Of a DNA stretch of 64,000 nucleotides, positions 36,776 to 50,098 are shown piece by piece. The notes below the pieces were generated by a model. That model did not search any database, was not told the DNA's origin, and saw only the letters and a list, made by a program, of their open reading frames with translations. The translations under genes and the position numbers were made by a program. This DNA comes from Sipunculus nudus (Eukaryota; Annelida; Sipuncula; Golfingiida; Sipunculidae), in assembly GCA_026874595.1 (NCBI GenBank), contig CM049316.1, positions 40,565,695 through 40,629,694 of the forward strand. The letters run 5' to 3'. Numbering within the stretch: position 1 is the stretch's first letter; each line of letters begins with the position of its first letter.

Positions 36776-38467
36776 TTTCCGCAAGGAGTGAGGAACAATT
36801 TTTGCCTCCCTTCATCCAAACAAACTGAAAATAATAACATAACCCCTTGGATATCAATTTTCCTCCGAGCTCCACTACGAGGACATACCGTGTCAGTTTA
36901 TTATGCCGTATACGGTCAGTCAAATTGTGTCCAAATTTTGGTGAAAGTTTAATGCATCGTTTAAAATCAATCCACATAGACATCTGTGGGGGAAAACGGC
37001 TCTTACATACAAACTGACAAGTTTATGTCCACACTCCTTTGTTAAATCACCTGGGAAATTAGCATTTATTACCTGAGCATTAGCTAACAGTTTCTTCAAG
37101 GCTCGGTTATAGCAACTTTATCGTGTTCTTTGGACTAGTATATTGTTAAGCAAGTACTTCTAAATGAATGGTAGAGTAAAATAACATGTGACCAAAATAC
37201 AAAGATCACACACTCGTAAAAAATATCACACATTACATATGTCATACACACAAACATACAAATGTATATATATATACCTGTGTGTGTGATGGGTAAGTAA
37301 CTGTGGTATATCTATATGCACCGGGAAATTAACGGTGATGTTTAATTAAAGAAACTCTTGAAAAGTTATTTTATACAATATACTTTCTTAAAACAAACTA
37401 CGAAGTAGAAACATTTAAATGCCAAACTATGACATAATTAGGGATTTGCACTCAGAAAGTGCAGTCCTCCGCCAAGGCAGCTCATTACCCCCTTATGGCA
37501 TTGGCATACAAAAATGGATCATACTGGCTCGCTGTTCTCGTTTTTCGTTTTTGCCGAGATTCCTACAAAAATCATTAATGTATGGTAATTTGAGTAAATT
37601 TAGTATTGATTATATGCAACATGTCAAGAATTTTAAGGAATTCATGTTTTTTTCTGTTTTTTTTTTTTCATGACAAGCTTGCTAAATTTCATGTATCGTG
37701 TCTTGACCGTGAAGTGTTTTTTTCCCTTTAGACAGCTCCCATCATCCTTTTGTTTTTTATGTGGTCTAAATGTGAAGAAGCAGTAAATGAATACGAGGCT
37801 GTCGTGCGTAAGTAATTCTGCGGAAACTGATGAGAAACACTGATAGCTGATGGATGGGCAAAGAGCGGTCGATGGACGGACCCACGAGACCAGGAAGAAC
37901 GCCGTGAGGCATGCTGGGATAGCAAATTAATGACAAATTATGTGACAGAATATGCTCTTAATACAATAAATATATTTTATATTTGTGAAAAACGTCCCAT
38001 GTGAAAAATTAAAAGAAATAAATGGAATTTATTTTCTCTATGTTTGGTTAACAGATTGCATGTGATACCTAGTGTTTATTCCCCTAATACATAGGACTAG
38101 CCGTCACATCAGTTACATAACGATATGAATATTTCAAATATTTTTGAGCAACTCTGTATTATTTTCTTTAATTGGCAGCCTTTTGACATTGATTCATATA
38201 AAAAATCATATGCTTGAACCGAAAACATTCTTTTTGGTTTTATGCCAAAACAGTTGGAACAGTTGAGAGTAGGTTGTGGTGGCCGGTCCAAGGTCGGTGA
38301 TTATTTCCCCGATCATCCGGTTTCCTCCACTCTTACTGACTACCGAGCCGTATTGAGGCCCTCGTATTAGTTATTATAACTCGTTGCAAATCCATGTAAA
38401 ATAAATAAAGTTTTAGTTTCCCGGATGAAGCTTCTCTCTCGGGAGGCTTGAAAGGGTTGATGAATTA

Positions 38468-38665
38468 ACAGTGGAACCTCTCATTGCGGGCACCACCATA
38501 AAGTGGGCCCCTCTATATAGTGGGCTGTGTTTGGCAGTCCCATTTGTGTCCTCCTTATTACTTATGTGGCGGCCGCGGGTACTACCTCCATATTATGAAC
38601 ACCTCCATAAAGTGGGCAGTTTAACCCAGTCCAAAGGATGTCCACATTATAGAGGTTTCACTGTA
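38468..38665. repeat. Short TIR element, copy M4
   Basis: Starts acagtggaacctct and ends agaggtttcactgta, a clear imperfect terminal inverted repeat of about 14 bp. Inside, ccataaagtgggc occurs twice. Longer (198 bp) than M1-M3 and only the ends and overall plan are shared. Confidence 0.75.
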
Positions 38666-40120
38666 TTTATACATCAATATTTTACTCCATTCTTCTTTAT
38701 AGATGGGCTTCCTTAGGTTTCCCGAGTGCAAAATCATCTATTTCAATTTTTTTTTCTCTTTTTTATTGTTTTTACCCGTTTTTTGCTGTATCTCTCCAAT
38801 ATGGCAGATTAAAAAAAAAACTGACATTTAGCCACAAGAGTAGTACCAGGTCATAGATTTGCACCTGATATTCATGTTTTACCTTGACCTAATATCCAAG
38901 GCCGTACACTCCGTAGTCGACCCCTAATTATCGCTCAGTTTGGCCTTGGGGTTGGAGACTTTCTGAGCTTCTAGCTTTAAAAAACAATTTCAATCCGGGC
39001 TTGGTTAAGCAGGTTTTAAACGCTGGTATTTGCCGTGGGAACACACAATCTATTGCGAAACCGGGACCGATATGGGCTGCATATTCCAGGTGGAAGGGGA
39101 ATTAAATGTACCTTGACAGGAAAGCGTTTTTTTAGATCTTCATCAAAAGCGTAGGCGAAAGCTGGCAATCCTCTACATTTCTATAACACCTTGTTTATCA
39201 TTTGACGAAAGTTTATAATATGACGGGAGAAAAATCAATATAAAATTTCATATCATTACAATCAAATATGGTCGTCTTAATCATGGAGATAAATTCCAGT
39301 CACAGTCTCTTAAAGGAGGGTTCAAGGTTTTACATAAAACAGAGGGTGTTATTTCTTGGTATCAAGTATGCTCACTCACACTCCTAATTTAATTCGAGCT
39401 CAGATGATCGATTTTTATGACAAGATAACTTAGAGGAAAAAATGGGCACAAACGGAAAGAGTGAAGGGGAAAGAACGACTCGAGGTAGCTGGAGCGCGCT
39501 TATACACAACGTGCGGCAACCTGTCGCCGTGTTCCCGTCAGCCAAGTAACAAACCTAATTAACACCACGACGACGGTGGCTGGGTTGGTACTATACCGCC
39601 AGCTACAGGCTAATGCGGCAGCTCTCCCGATGCCGACTGCGGCTAGCTTTCACATTTAAAAAATAGCAAATAAAGTGTTTTACAGTTTAACAGTGACAGT
39701 GTTCATAAATCCCGTAAGGCCATATTCCAGTGTAAGGTACAAATGTGTTTTAATTGACGTTTCTCCAGGCTAAAAAGATCTTCAAAGGGAAGCAAAATAA
39801 GACCCCTACTTATCAAGAACAAATTACATACCTTGTGAAGAAATTGAGGGAGACAATGTTTTATTTTATTAACAGTTATGACAATGTGAATTACTTAAAA
39901 GTTGTTTATTACATTTGATATATATTCTGCTTGAGGATATCCAATATAAAAAAACGGATCAGAAACGCGCCGGTGAAGGTATTTGCCTCATAACACCTAA
40001 TAATAAGGACTGAGGCACAGGCTGTTTCATGTCATAACTGGCGAAAATTGATCATAACACTCGGACTGGCAAGGACGTAAGACTCTGCTGTTTAGGGATT
40101 ACTGGATCTAACCCCGACAA

Positions 40121-40424
40121 TGCACCGGGGCTTCTAAATACAACAGCGGCGTAGGTATTAATGTAGTGAAGGGGACAATGTAGTCCGTTCAGGTGTTATA
40201 TGAATAAGAATTGTTTCAAGACATATTACATAAACTTGGGTGATTTTGTGGTGAGGACTTTACGGAACAAGTAATATTGTGAAATGTAAACTAAAGGGGT
40301 TTCCTTGAAATGTAACAAAACTTTATACTGAAGTTTGACAGTGGAAACAAATTGTCCCGGCTGTCCGACCTCGCCAAACAGAAGAGAATCGTTTCGAGTA
40401 GAAATGACCTCTGGCGGAAGGGTG
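40121..40424 (+). repeat. A-D repeat family, copy C
   Basis: 304 bp from tgcaccggggcttctaaata to ggcggaagggtg, the best match to copy A. Shared blocks include aatacaacagcggcgtaggtatt, gaagtttgacag, ggctgtcc and tttcgagtagaaatgacctctgg. Confidence 0.8.
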
Positions 40425-40758
40425 TTGGGGCCGAATCATGACAACCAATCATATCCAACGTAACAAAAGTCAAAGGGTTCTCACGCAGTATTAGCAAGAA
40501 CACGTGCACTCGATACTTGATAGGTTCACAGACCTTAATAAAACTGGTTCGATTTTCGATAGCATCATGGAAGACCATTGATCTAATACTAGCTAGAGAA
40601 CCTTTTTTTATGCAAGGTGCGAAGAGGAAGTGTATTCCGGTCATTTGATTGGTTTATTTGCCATATTTATAACACATGGAATGGTAGGCATGGCTACTTG
40701 TTGGGTAAGGTCTCATGACAGGTACTATTAATAAAATATCGGTTACTTGTGTGTGTGT

Positions 40759-40771
40759 GGGGGGGGGGGGG
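40759..40771. repeat. Poly-G tract after (TG)n
   Basis: 13 G following a short TG run. Confidence 0.9.
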
Positions 40772-41446
40772 TATGTCAAAACAAGAACTAAGCTGATGCT
40801 GCCATGTAAGGTACGTTTGAAATTTCTTATAGAAATACTCTTCGTGTCACATGGGTGGCGGACTTTGCAACGGGTTGGCTTTCAAATGTATGATATATGA
40901 CAACAGGATAAGCCTTAATTGTGAAAAGCGCTATGTCGAGCCAGATTAATTGTAATTACAACGAATTTTCGCTTATAGCAATTAAAGCATCTTTGTTCAT
41001 AACGCGGCGAGAGACCTACACAAAGGAAGATACTCTTGTCCGGCCGCCTTTTTTTAAGTCAGATGCACTGAAATATATCGTGCGTATTTAGACCCATTCC
41101 TCTAGCATACACACTGCATTTAAAGGTCTTTTGTAGTGTTCGGGTACAATGAACCATCACAATAGATCTTGTCTGGAGAAATCCAATTCATACCAGAGAC
41201 CATCAGACCACTGAAGATAATGTAGTTTTTTTGTTCTCAAATCATTTAGAATTTAACCAAATTTAACAGTTATTGTCTATATTATGGTCCCGAATACTCA
41301 GTTTCCTTCTACACCAAGAGGCGTCACTGGTGTGGTGGAAAAGTTCCATTAAATACGCTCTTTACGCAGGCCTTTAACCACAACATATATCAACATGTTA
41401 TCAAATTCCTGGTCATGTGCTTGCATACCGCTGCCCCGGGAGTGTG

Positions 41447-41925
41447 TAATGGTGAAGCGATTCCAGATTACCCCCACTTCAGATTATCCCCTGGTAACAG
41501 ATTACCTCTACGCTTTTAGATTGTCTCCTCAATACAGTTGTTTTTTTACTTCAAATTCTTATAATTTCTTTACCCTGGATTCCTAAAAATTGGTTGATTT
41601 TTCTGTACATCCTATGTTTCCATGTTAGGCGAAGTAAATGAGTCAATATTAATAAAATTAACAATATTATTAATATTTTGCGACAATGCTTTTTTTCATA
41701 GCTTGATTCCAGCTTTTTACTCTCGTACCGTTCAAGTAATATAGTTAGGTAACATCATGGGTAAAAGCATAAGAGTTTATCATAATCAGCTCGGGGGCAA
41801 TGTGAACAGTCCGGGGGTAACCCGAAATTACGTCCAGACAACCCCAGGGGTAATCTGAAATCGATATCAGATTACCGGGTGGTAACGTGGAATGGGGGTC
41901 ATCTGAAGTTTTTACGTAGGAGACA
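41447..41925. repeat. GGTAATCTGAA palindromic-unit cluster 1
   Basis: Left part (41447-41525) has cagattaccc, ttcagattatccc and aacagattacct. Right part (41795-41925) has ggggtaacccgaaatta and a near-palindrome ggtaatctgaaatcgatatc followed by agattacc. The two parts are mostly in opposite orientations around a plain ~260-bp centre. Confidence 0.65.
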
Positions 41926-43662
41926 AACAAGCTCGTGTTCCTGGGTCAATGGACTGATCAGATAGCCAATCACAAACCGAGTGGCGACTGGCTTGTCTTT
42001 CTATCGCCTTCTCGTGGGAATCACCGGCAAACCAGGAGATTATAGCTACTCACTTGTCAAATCTGTAGATTATATGTTTTCCTGGCTTGCTTTGCCTGCA
42101 TATGAATAAAATGAAGGCCATTCCTCGTGACTAAGGTTCTTATAACGCTTTTGTGGTTAAATGTCTACACTGATTATCATGCTGTTGCTGGGACACGCAG
42201 CTGTGTGAAATGAAATATTGGATACCATGTTTCATGTTATAATAAACGGTAGCCGTGAAAACCCGACTCAGTAGGCATTTATATTGGGCTGGAAAGCCTA
42301 ACCCGAGTCATGATACAAGCCATACAGGGTAATGTACGCAACGGTCATCAACCCTGTTGCACTGATATCGTGGTAAACAGCCAGTAATCTTAAAATTAGG
42401 CTTGGAATGATGAATTAACACTAAAGAATACATGTGAACAAAAAAAAACCCTGAAAATCAGTCTCTTTGGTATAACTAGTCATTTCCTTATTGCGTACCA
42501 GTTGGATGCCATCTTGTAACCCGTGCGAGCCATGCTTGTATTCCTGCGGTCAGATATACAACAAACATGCAGAGGGATTTACCAGTGTGCTGAGTTAAAA
42601 CAAAATTTTCTCGCATATGGCAAGTGTTGCTAGAAAGAATACTTAAAGAGCTTACGATTGGTCTGGTTTACGTCAAGTGACTACTTGTAGACTATGAGGT
42701 GTTGTGAAAAATGACAAATATATTTGCATCCTCATAGAGCCTTAGAGTGCGTCCTCGGTGCAAGATGTAAAGTTACTCTGACGCAGGTACGCTGGTCGTA
42801 TAGTATCTCTGATGTCAGAGGGACGAAATGGCGCTTGTTAAGGCTACATAACCCTCTACGTTCCTACATAATAACGGTGCCCGCATCAGATATTCCATAA
42901 ACTGAATATACAAGGAACTCCCTGTAATGTCAATTAATATGCTAATTTCTGTCATATTATTATATCATAAGAGCATTTTAAATTATAAATTCGTTATAGA
43001 TAAAGGGTGGCAGGTTCGTGACAAAATCTTCCCAGAATTCCGGAAGAATATCCACGTGCGGGTTGTCATGGAGAAAATATGCCTGTAGCTGCCATGGTAT
43101 ATTCATATTGTAATCAATAAGAGACAGTTTCAGCCAGGTTTGTCTGAAAGGTGAGCGCCTTATTAGCATTAACAGTGGGGTATTATTGAATATTTTAATA
43201 ATGTACTCTCGTAAAAAATACCCTTTACGTGGCAAATCTAAAGTCGATTCTTCCTTTATAATATGGCACCTCCCTTGTAGCATGACCCCTTAAGTTAAGG
43301 AAGATGGTAGGCAACTTCAATATGATAGCTTCTTGAGAAATAATTAAAGAGATCAACATTTCGAATATACTGTACTTTCGCATGCGCCGTGCTTAGAGTC
43401 GTGAGGTACAGAAGGTCGGCAAATAGGTCTAGGAGACAATCTCTGAAATCCAATAACGTGGTTCAATGTGTTAGGCGTACCTCTGGGTGTCCGCTGTACA
43501 TTGTAGCACAGCCCAGAAAAGGTCAAGTACCATCAGCTGACGATTTGACCTTTGGTTATTTAGTTAAGCACTTGGACCCTGGCTATACTTGTTTAAAAAG
43601 CTGAATTCACAGCACACACAGTCGTCTATCACTCCGGGACTTCAGAACCCAAACACATGAAG

Positions 43663-43763
43663 CCCCCCCCCCCCCCCCCCCCCCAACCTCGCCCCATCAA
43701 CCGTCCATGGTGAAAACGCCCCATGATTACGATAAGGAGGACACAAGCCCGCCCCCCCCCCCC
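43663..43763. repeat. Two poly-C tracts
   Basis: C runs at 43663-43684 (22 nt) and 43752-43763 (12 nt), separated by unique sequence. Confidence 0.95.
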
Positions 43764-45952
43764 ACCCCACCACCAGAGTATTATAATTATGTACACTTCA
43801 GGAACAAATTAAACTATAATCTTTATTTATGTTACAAGGTTTTTACAATTAGTTATTTTAACTAATACGATTCACTCTTCATGGCTCAAATGATGGCGTT
43901 CGGTAGTCTTCCCACTACATATTTTGGTTTTCAATCACTGTCATGATTTTAATTTGATTTAAGTCACTCCTATTAACAGAAATTCAACAACATACTTTAA
44001 CTTAAGTTTAATAATGATAAATGAAGCAATTGAAGCATACCATATCTTTTAATTAGCAAATAAAAGATAGATAATTGAAACTAAGAAACTATAAAGTTAT
44101 TGATGGAATTATCTCGAAATAGTTATGTTAATGTTTATGCGTTTTATTTTCCAAAAAGTAGAGGGGGACAAAAGGTACTATGTCAACCATTTCGGAAAAA
44201 AACAAAGAGAAGGACGTCTTCCCTCTCCACTTAGAAACAAGACCCATGCGCTCAGCTTGCAACATGAGCAGAGGTCACACCGTGTTTTATGATTGCATCA
44301 ATCCGTGATTAGATTTAATGGAACAAAAATTCATACGCGATTCTACGCAGCTTTATCCGCCTTTCACTGGTAAAAACAGATCAATGGTTTGTGGGATAAA
44401 ACCCCGGGGTCACAGATTGCAAACTGAGTATCCTGACTCTTCATTACAATTAAGGATATGAATTCAATCTCAGAATTTGTATATCCCGTTTCGTATTGCT
44501 TGTATTCTTTTGAATGCCATTTAGATTGCCTGACTGTAACTTTAACTTTAATTATTAATAACATACCCACTTTGATTAGTAAACTGCCTCAATGATACAT
44601 GAAATTTAAATATATATGATTCTTGTTCCGAGATAACTCAGTGGGATTAAGTAGCATATAATTGTAAGAGGAACCTTTTAATCAAAGTAATAGCAAGTCA
44701 AAGAAATTTTAGTGTATTGGATTGTAATTATTGAGAATTTCAACCACATAGTTATTATATTATTTATCAATCGCTGCGAACACTATCTCTCTAACATGAA
44801 AAATCTACTGTCAGAGAGTAAATTTGTGTAATAAATATATTAGTTAAAAGATAAATGTAAAAAAAACAACGGTTTTCAGACTTTTTTTTACACACCAGTG
44901 TGAAAAATGTGCAGGGTTTATATAGTTCCTTTGATTGCTTAAGAAGACTCTCTCAGATAGTTCCAGTGTAACCGTTTTGCGTCCAAATGTATGACCGGAA
45001 GAACACAACCCACCATGTACGGAAACCATTTTATTATCCAAATATCTGGTACTGAGAGTGGGCCCAATACATTTTGTTTGAAATTATACTTGAAATATAT
45101 TATACCTGAAATATATGTCACTATTATAAAATAAGGGTAAGCATAATATACGCACTACACAATGAAGATCAACACAAATGTCACATACATGTATCGCATA
45201 ACGAAGAACTACAAATATGCTACAGTATATAAAACATAATGAAGAAACACATTAACTAGGTCAGTCAAAACTATTCCATACGCATGCGCACTGCGACTAA
45301 CAGTTATCTGCTGTGTTTCGGCACTCGGAACACCTCGCCTTATCTTCGGGTTGTCTCGGGCTACACTCGAGATTTAGGCTCGGATTTATCTATAGCCCTA
45401 GCATATGTTAAAAACATTAGTATTTTCATTAGTATTTAGTATTTCATCCTGCAGCATAGTTTATACATCGTTTATAAAAACTTGAATATCTAACCAAAAT
45501 ACAATAATATTTTATAAGCGCTATATCATAAAGCACTATAAAAAAAATGTAAAAATGAAACTCAAATTTGTTTACAGTTTGTTGTTGACGCACTGCCTCT
45601 GATCTGTCAAGGCAACAAGGTGACAGTGCCAAGCGTAACCTTAGTTTTTTATATTTAGAATCGAGCAGTATTTTCCCATCCCGGTACACGCTTTTCTTCT
45701 CTAAATTACACAGCACAGAGGCCTTCATCTTTTAACGCTAAACACCGCAGCTGGGCGTATCTCTTCAGTTTACGTTTTTTTTTTTGTTTATATAGCCAGG
45801 GGACGCAGCGTTGACTTGACCTCTGCCGAACTACTTTCTGGGGCAATATGGCTGCGCCCTTGACATATCCGAATTGTTAGAATACGAATTCGGCCGAGGA
45901 GTTCCGAGAGGTGTTTCGGGTGCAGTGAACCAGAATCACGGTAACTGATGAG

Positions 45953-45989
45953 GTTGGCGACGACCTAAACAATTAGTATGGTCGCCAAC
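45953..45989 (+). other. Perfect 9-bp hairpin
   Basis: Stem gttggcgac (45953-45961) pairs with gtcgccaac (45981-45989) across a 19-nt loop. No T-run follows; meaning unknown. Confidence 0.45.
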
Positions 45990-46285
45990 ACATGTCTCTA
46001 GCGAAGTAAAAAAGGTCTTTTTCATTAGTGTGTGCTGGAAACGTTAGAAGTAAATGTCACGGCTGTGCTTACAATGCTAATTGTTCTTCTGGTCCACCAA
46101 ATGTTTATGTTAAGTAATAATTAATACAACATTTATCTGTATTAAACCGAACCATAAAGTTGTCAACCTAATAAATGGAACCTCCACAGGATATAGGCAT
46201 AGGTACCCTCTTCCGCCTCAAAGTATGTACCAAACTCTGCACCCCAGGGTAAAGACTTAAAGCTATACCTATTTCAGGTTTTAGG

Positions 46286-46298
46286 CCCCCCCCCCCCC
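46286..46298. repeat. Poly-C tract
   Basis: 13 C in a row, followed after two A by a second C-rich run. Confidence 0.93.
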
Positions 46299-46534
46299 AA
46301 TCCCCCCGGCAATTGAAAATAAATTTTAATTTGATTCGAGGAAACCCCCCGAATAATGTCGAAATCGCAAACACGAAGTCGCAAAATGTTAACACATTGT
46401 TAATTTTATTTATATTAACTCACACACCTCCCCGCACCGCTTGATAAAATCACGTACAAACGAGAAGAAATACAAAACCTAACCTTTGAGATTCGCGATA
46501 ATTGTAAGTGAATAAACAGCGATAGACAACATTT

Positions 46535-46740
46535 GGGAGGGGTAACCTGAAATGCAGGATGAAGCTCACTTCAAGATACCCTCGTGGGTAATCTGATGTT
46601 TTCCCTAAAAGTTGTCCCTGGTAATCTGAAATCAACTTCAGGTTACCCACTGTAATCTGTAGCGGGATAATCTGAAAATCGCTACAACGGTGGTAAATCG
46701 AAATTTTTTTCCTGGTAGTCCGACCGGTAATCCTGGTCAG
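46535..46740. repeat. GGTAATCTGAA palindromic-unit cluster 2
   Basis: Words ggggtaacctgaaatg, gggtaatctgatg, tggtaatctgaaatcaactt, caggttaccc, ctgtaatctgtag and ggataatctgaaaatc occur within about 200 bp. This is the same unit as at 41447-41925, about 4.6 kb away. Confidence 0.65.
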
Positions 46741-48635
46741 TCGAGATGTTTTTTAGCAGAGCGCCAGGCCATTCATGATAGGGATGTCGCCAGAAGCAGA
46801 GTGCTCAGACAAACCACAATTAAACCTATTTCGAACAATCACATTTAAGGAATAGCGATAAAAGTGACGCCAGCGAGGACTTCAGATCAGAAGAAAGGGA
46901 ATCTGACGGGATAAGCGCCGGTACGTTTCTCATGCATTAGTCAGAAATTCAGACTGCTAATATTTCTCCAGATGAAAGAGAAACGGACAGTCAGTGGCAC
47001 CTTTAAAGAAATCCTACCACTTGTATTGATCTCACGTGACGTCAGCAGCTAACTTTCCGGCTGATTTAACTTGTAACAGAGACTCTGATATCAATGTCGG
47101 CACCTTCAGCCCGGCGGTCTTTGTCATCTAGATCTGCCCCTCGTAATGTTTTCCCGTGTCAATACTTTCACCGCTGCCTTCACCACCGATGACCTCTGCT
47201 GTTTAGCGTTCATCTCCGGTAATTTCTGAGAAATAAAAGGGCCGCTGACCATGCCATTAATGTAATTGCAGCCTTGGTCACTGCACACTCTGTGTATTTA
47301 ATTCCACGACAGTACAGATAATCCGTCTGCATGTCCAAATGTCAGTCATTCTAACTTAGGGACCAAATCATGGAAAATCAATGACCGAATTCCGACAACA
47401 CTGATGCATTAATGGCTCAAATTTTATATAGTCGCATTTCAGCGCTTGTGGTGTTAAAGAATAAGTTAACATAACAGGAGTCAAAATCTCCATTAGAGGC
47501 TAATGTCTAAACACAGAGTACAATTCGTATTAACGATTAGGGCTGAAACGATGCATTATTTCACGTTATGTTACTTATACGTACTGCTGTATTGCTCTCC
47601 TTTCATGCAATTTCGAAATATCAACAAAAACCCCTGAACTGGTGTGATCGTGTAGCATTTAGCTAAGCAGCTGCCGATCAATTGACTTTTGTCCAATGAC
47701 GTTTCCCCCAATCGCGCTGGGAAAATGACTGCTATTAAAAGCCGGGGGTCGCTAGTTAAAAGTTAGACTATTTTTGGATGGTCATATATAGTCAACGTCT
47801 GGAGGTACCGCTAAGATAGCTGGATTTGTATAGCGATTTTTTTTATGAATCGGTGAAATAATCGTTAGTTCTAATAACGACCGCTAACGGGACCTTGATA
47901 ATTTGGTTACGTTTTGGAGGTTTTCGTTTACTGGAATTTGAACTGGCAAGGATCAAACACCAGCTCATGTGACCGTAACGTCCAATCGAAATGAACATTG
48001 CAGGCTTTTGTATGATGTAGAATTATTGTCAAAGTGTTACTGATTTATATTTTTCAGTTGATTCTATAAATGAATATTCATATTTTTTAAGAATAACTTT
48101 GTAAAAAGCTGTTAAAGGTAAACAGAAATAGCCATCTGAAAAGTACAGTTAATTATGAACGATGCTACATTATTAAACACCTCAAAGTTATGAGTCACGA
48201 ATCTATCAGTGAATAAAATACAACTGGTACCAGATAAATGTCTGTTAGACATGCATTGACATTTGACGATATGCCAGTGGTCATTTCTTCCCAGGAAAAA
48301 TCAGTTAATGTTAAAAGTTTCTTTTCTTTTGTATACATGACGGGGAAACCACCTGCAACCCGCCAGGCGTCCGCTTGTAAAGTAAGACCAGGCTTTCAGT
48401 CGTGTCAAGCTCCGTATTCAGGAGCTTGAATCCTTACAAACTAGATAAGCTAGGCCATGTCCGCTGGTATTTCATAACAAGTCGCGTATTAATTTGACCT
48501 GCGTGGTATTGATTTCGAGATTAACATGAAAACCGTCTCTGATTAATAATATCTTTAGAAAATAACTCAAGGTTGGAAATTTCGCAAGTCTTAGCGCCAG
48601 GGTTCAATGTCCCTGCAGATTTATGATTAAAGGTG

Positions 48636-48956
48636 GCCATTCACCTACCTTTTGAAAAAGATTTTATGTAATTTCTGGCTTCCTCTGTGAATATATTAAT
48701 GATCTAAGGGTAATTTTGATTGTGAAAAGTTCTTATAATGCCTTCCTGAAGGATGTATGAACTTGTTTATAAACAACATGTTTGTAAACACAGCAGTGTT
48801 GGCAAAAGGGAAAAACGTTACCTAAGGGTGGAAAGTTGCAAATATGCGGAGGTAGAGAGAGAACTTGCTGCAAAACGCCATTTACAAACTCAGGCTTATC
48901 TGACTTGCTTGCCAGATGCCCATGTTGAATTTGCTTTGATTAGTTTGGCGGGCCCC
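48636..48956 (+). repeat. Repeat family X, copy 1
   Basis: Aligns with 54716-55020 in the same orientation. Shared blocks are atgtaatttctggct.cctctg, cataatgcct, ggatg.atga.cttgt.tat, aacatgtt, agttgcaaatatgcg, ccagatg.cc.tgtt and ggcgggcc. Confidence 0.75.
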
Positions 48957-49907
48957 CATCATTGATATATAAAAAATCAAGCAGCATGTGTGAGGTGATA
49001 TCCACATTTACTGGCATTTTTTTAAATAAAAGCTCAAAGGGATTACCTTCAGTTTATAAAGGTCAGATAGGTGATTAGGCTCCTTTAGGCATTTATGGTC
49101 ACAGCTCTCCACAGTCGGAGTCATGGTCAACCAGGTGTACGTTTTTTCTTTACATTTTCAGCCTTTCGCATAGCAGCAGATAGTCAGGATTATAAAACCT
49201 CCGCTACCTGCGCTAAGAGGCAATATATTATGTTTTCACCTTGTTCATTTTAATTAGTCGGTTTGTTTGTTAGTAATTTTACGCAAAGACTTTTGGGTAG
49301 ATGATGAAATTTTGTTGAGAGTTCGAGTCATCCCCAACCGGTCAAGTTATGAAATAATCTTGATCGCCATAACGGCTAAATTATTTGGTGCGAACCGGAA
49401 ACAACAGCCATACTTAGGTATTTTGGGTGGCCTTATTCTAGAACTCATCTGTGAACCAGTGGGGGAATAGTATTACTGTGTACACAGGAAAACAGGAAAA
49501 TTCTTTTGGATACTGGCTGAGGTAGGTAGGGTCACACTTCACATATATTTTCTGTATTCAATAGATGTCAAAATCAAGAACGGCCACTCCTTGTGTTATC
49601 GTTCACAGTTGGGTGAGAAAGCTGTGTCACCAGCCTTTCTGTCTGTCACAGTTCTTTAAAAGCTTTATATATTTCTTAGACCTTTCGTTTTACTATAATT
49701 CACCCAAGGTTTATTTTAACTGCGCTTTATCATTATTATGATAATGCATATTAAGGACGCGAAATCATTTGGATCCAGTAGTCTGTGGTCCGAGAAGCAT
49801 ATGTTAAATGTATCAACCCATCCGATACCCACTCTGCTACAAATCGTACTCATGAGAGTACGATCAAACTGGTTGGGGATTGTGGGTAAAGAAATATTTT
49901 CCCACAA

Positions 49908-50098
49908 TGCACTGGGATTTCTAAATACACCATGACGTAGGTATAATGTGGAGTCAAATATATAGGTTACTGTAACATGTTGGATTATTTTGTGATGAAT
50001 CCTGATTAATTGTTGAGACAAGTAGTCCCGGCCGTCCACACAATCCCGTCCCGGAAGAACTTTTTTTCAGAGTCGAAACGAGCTATGTCGGAAGGGTA
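49908..50098 (+). repeat. A-D repeat family, copy D (internally deleted)
   Basis: 191 bp. Has the family's left end (aatgcactgggatttctaaata...gacgtaggtat) and right end (agtcccggccgtcc...gtcgaaacgagct...gtcggaagggt) but lacks most of the middle seen in A and C. Confidence 0.7.
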
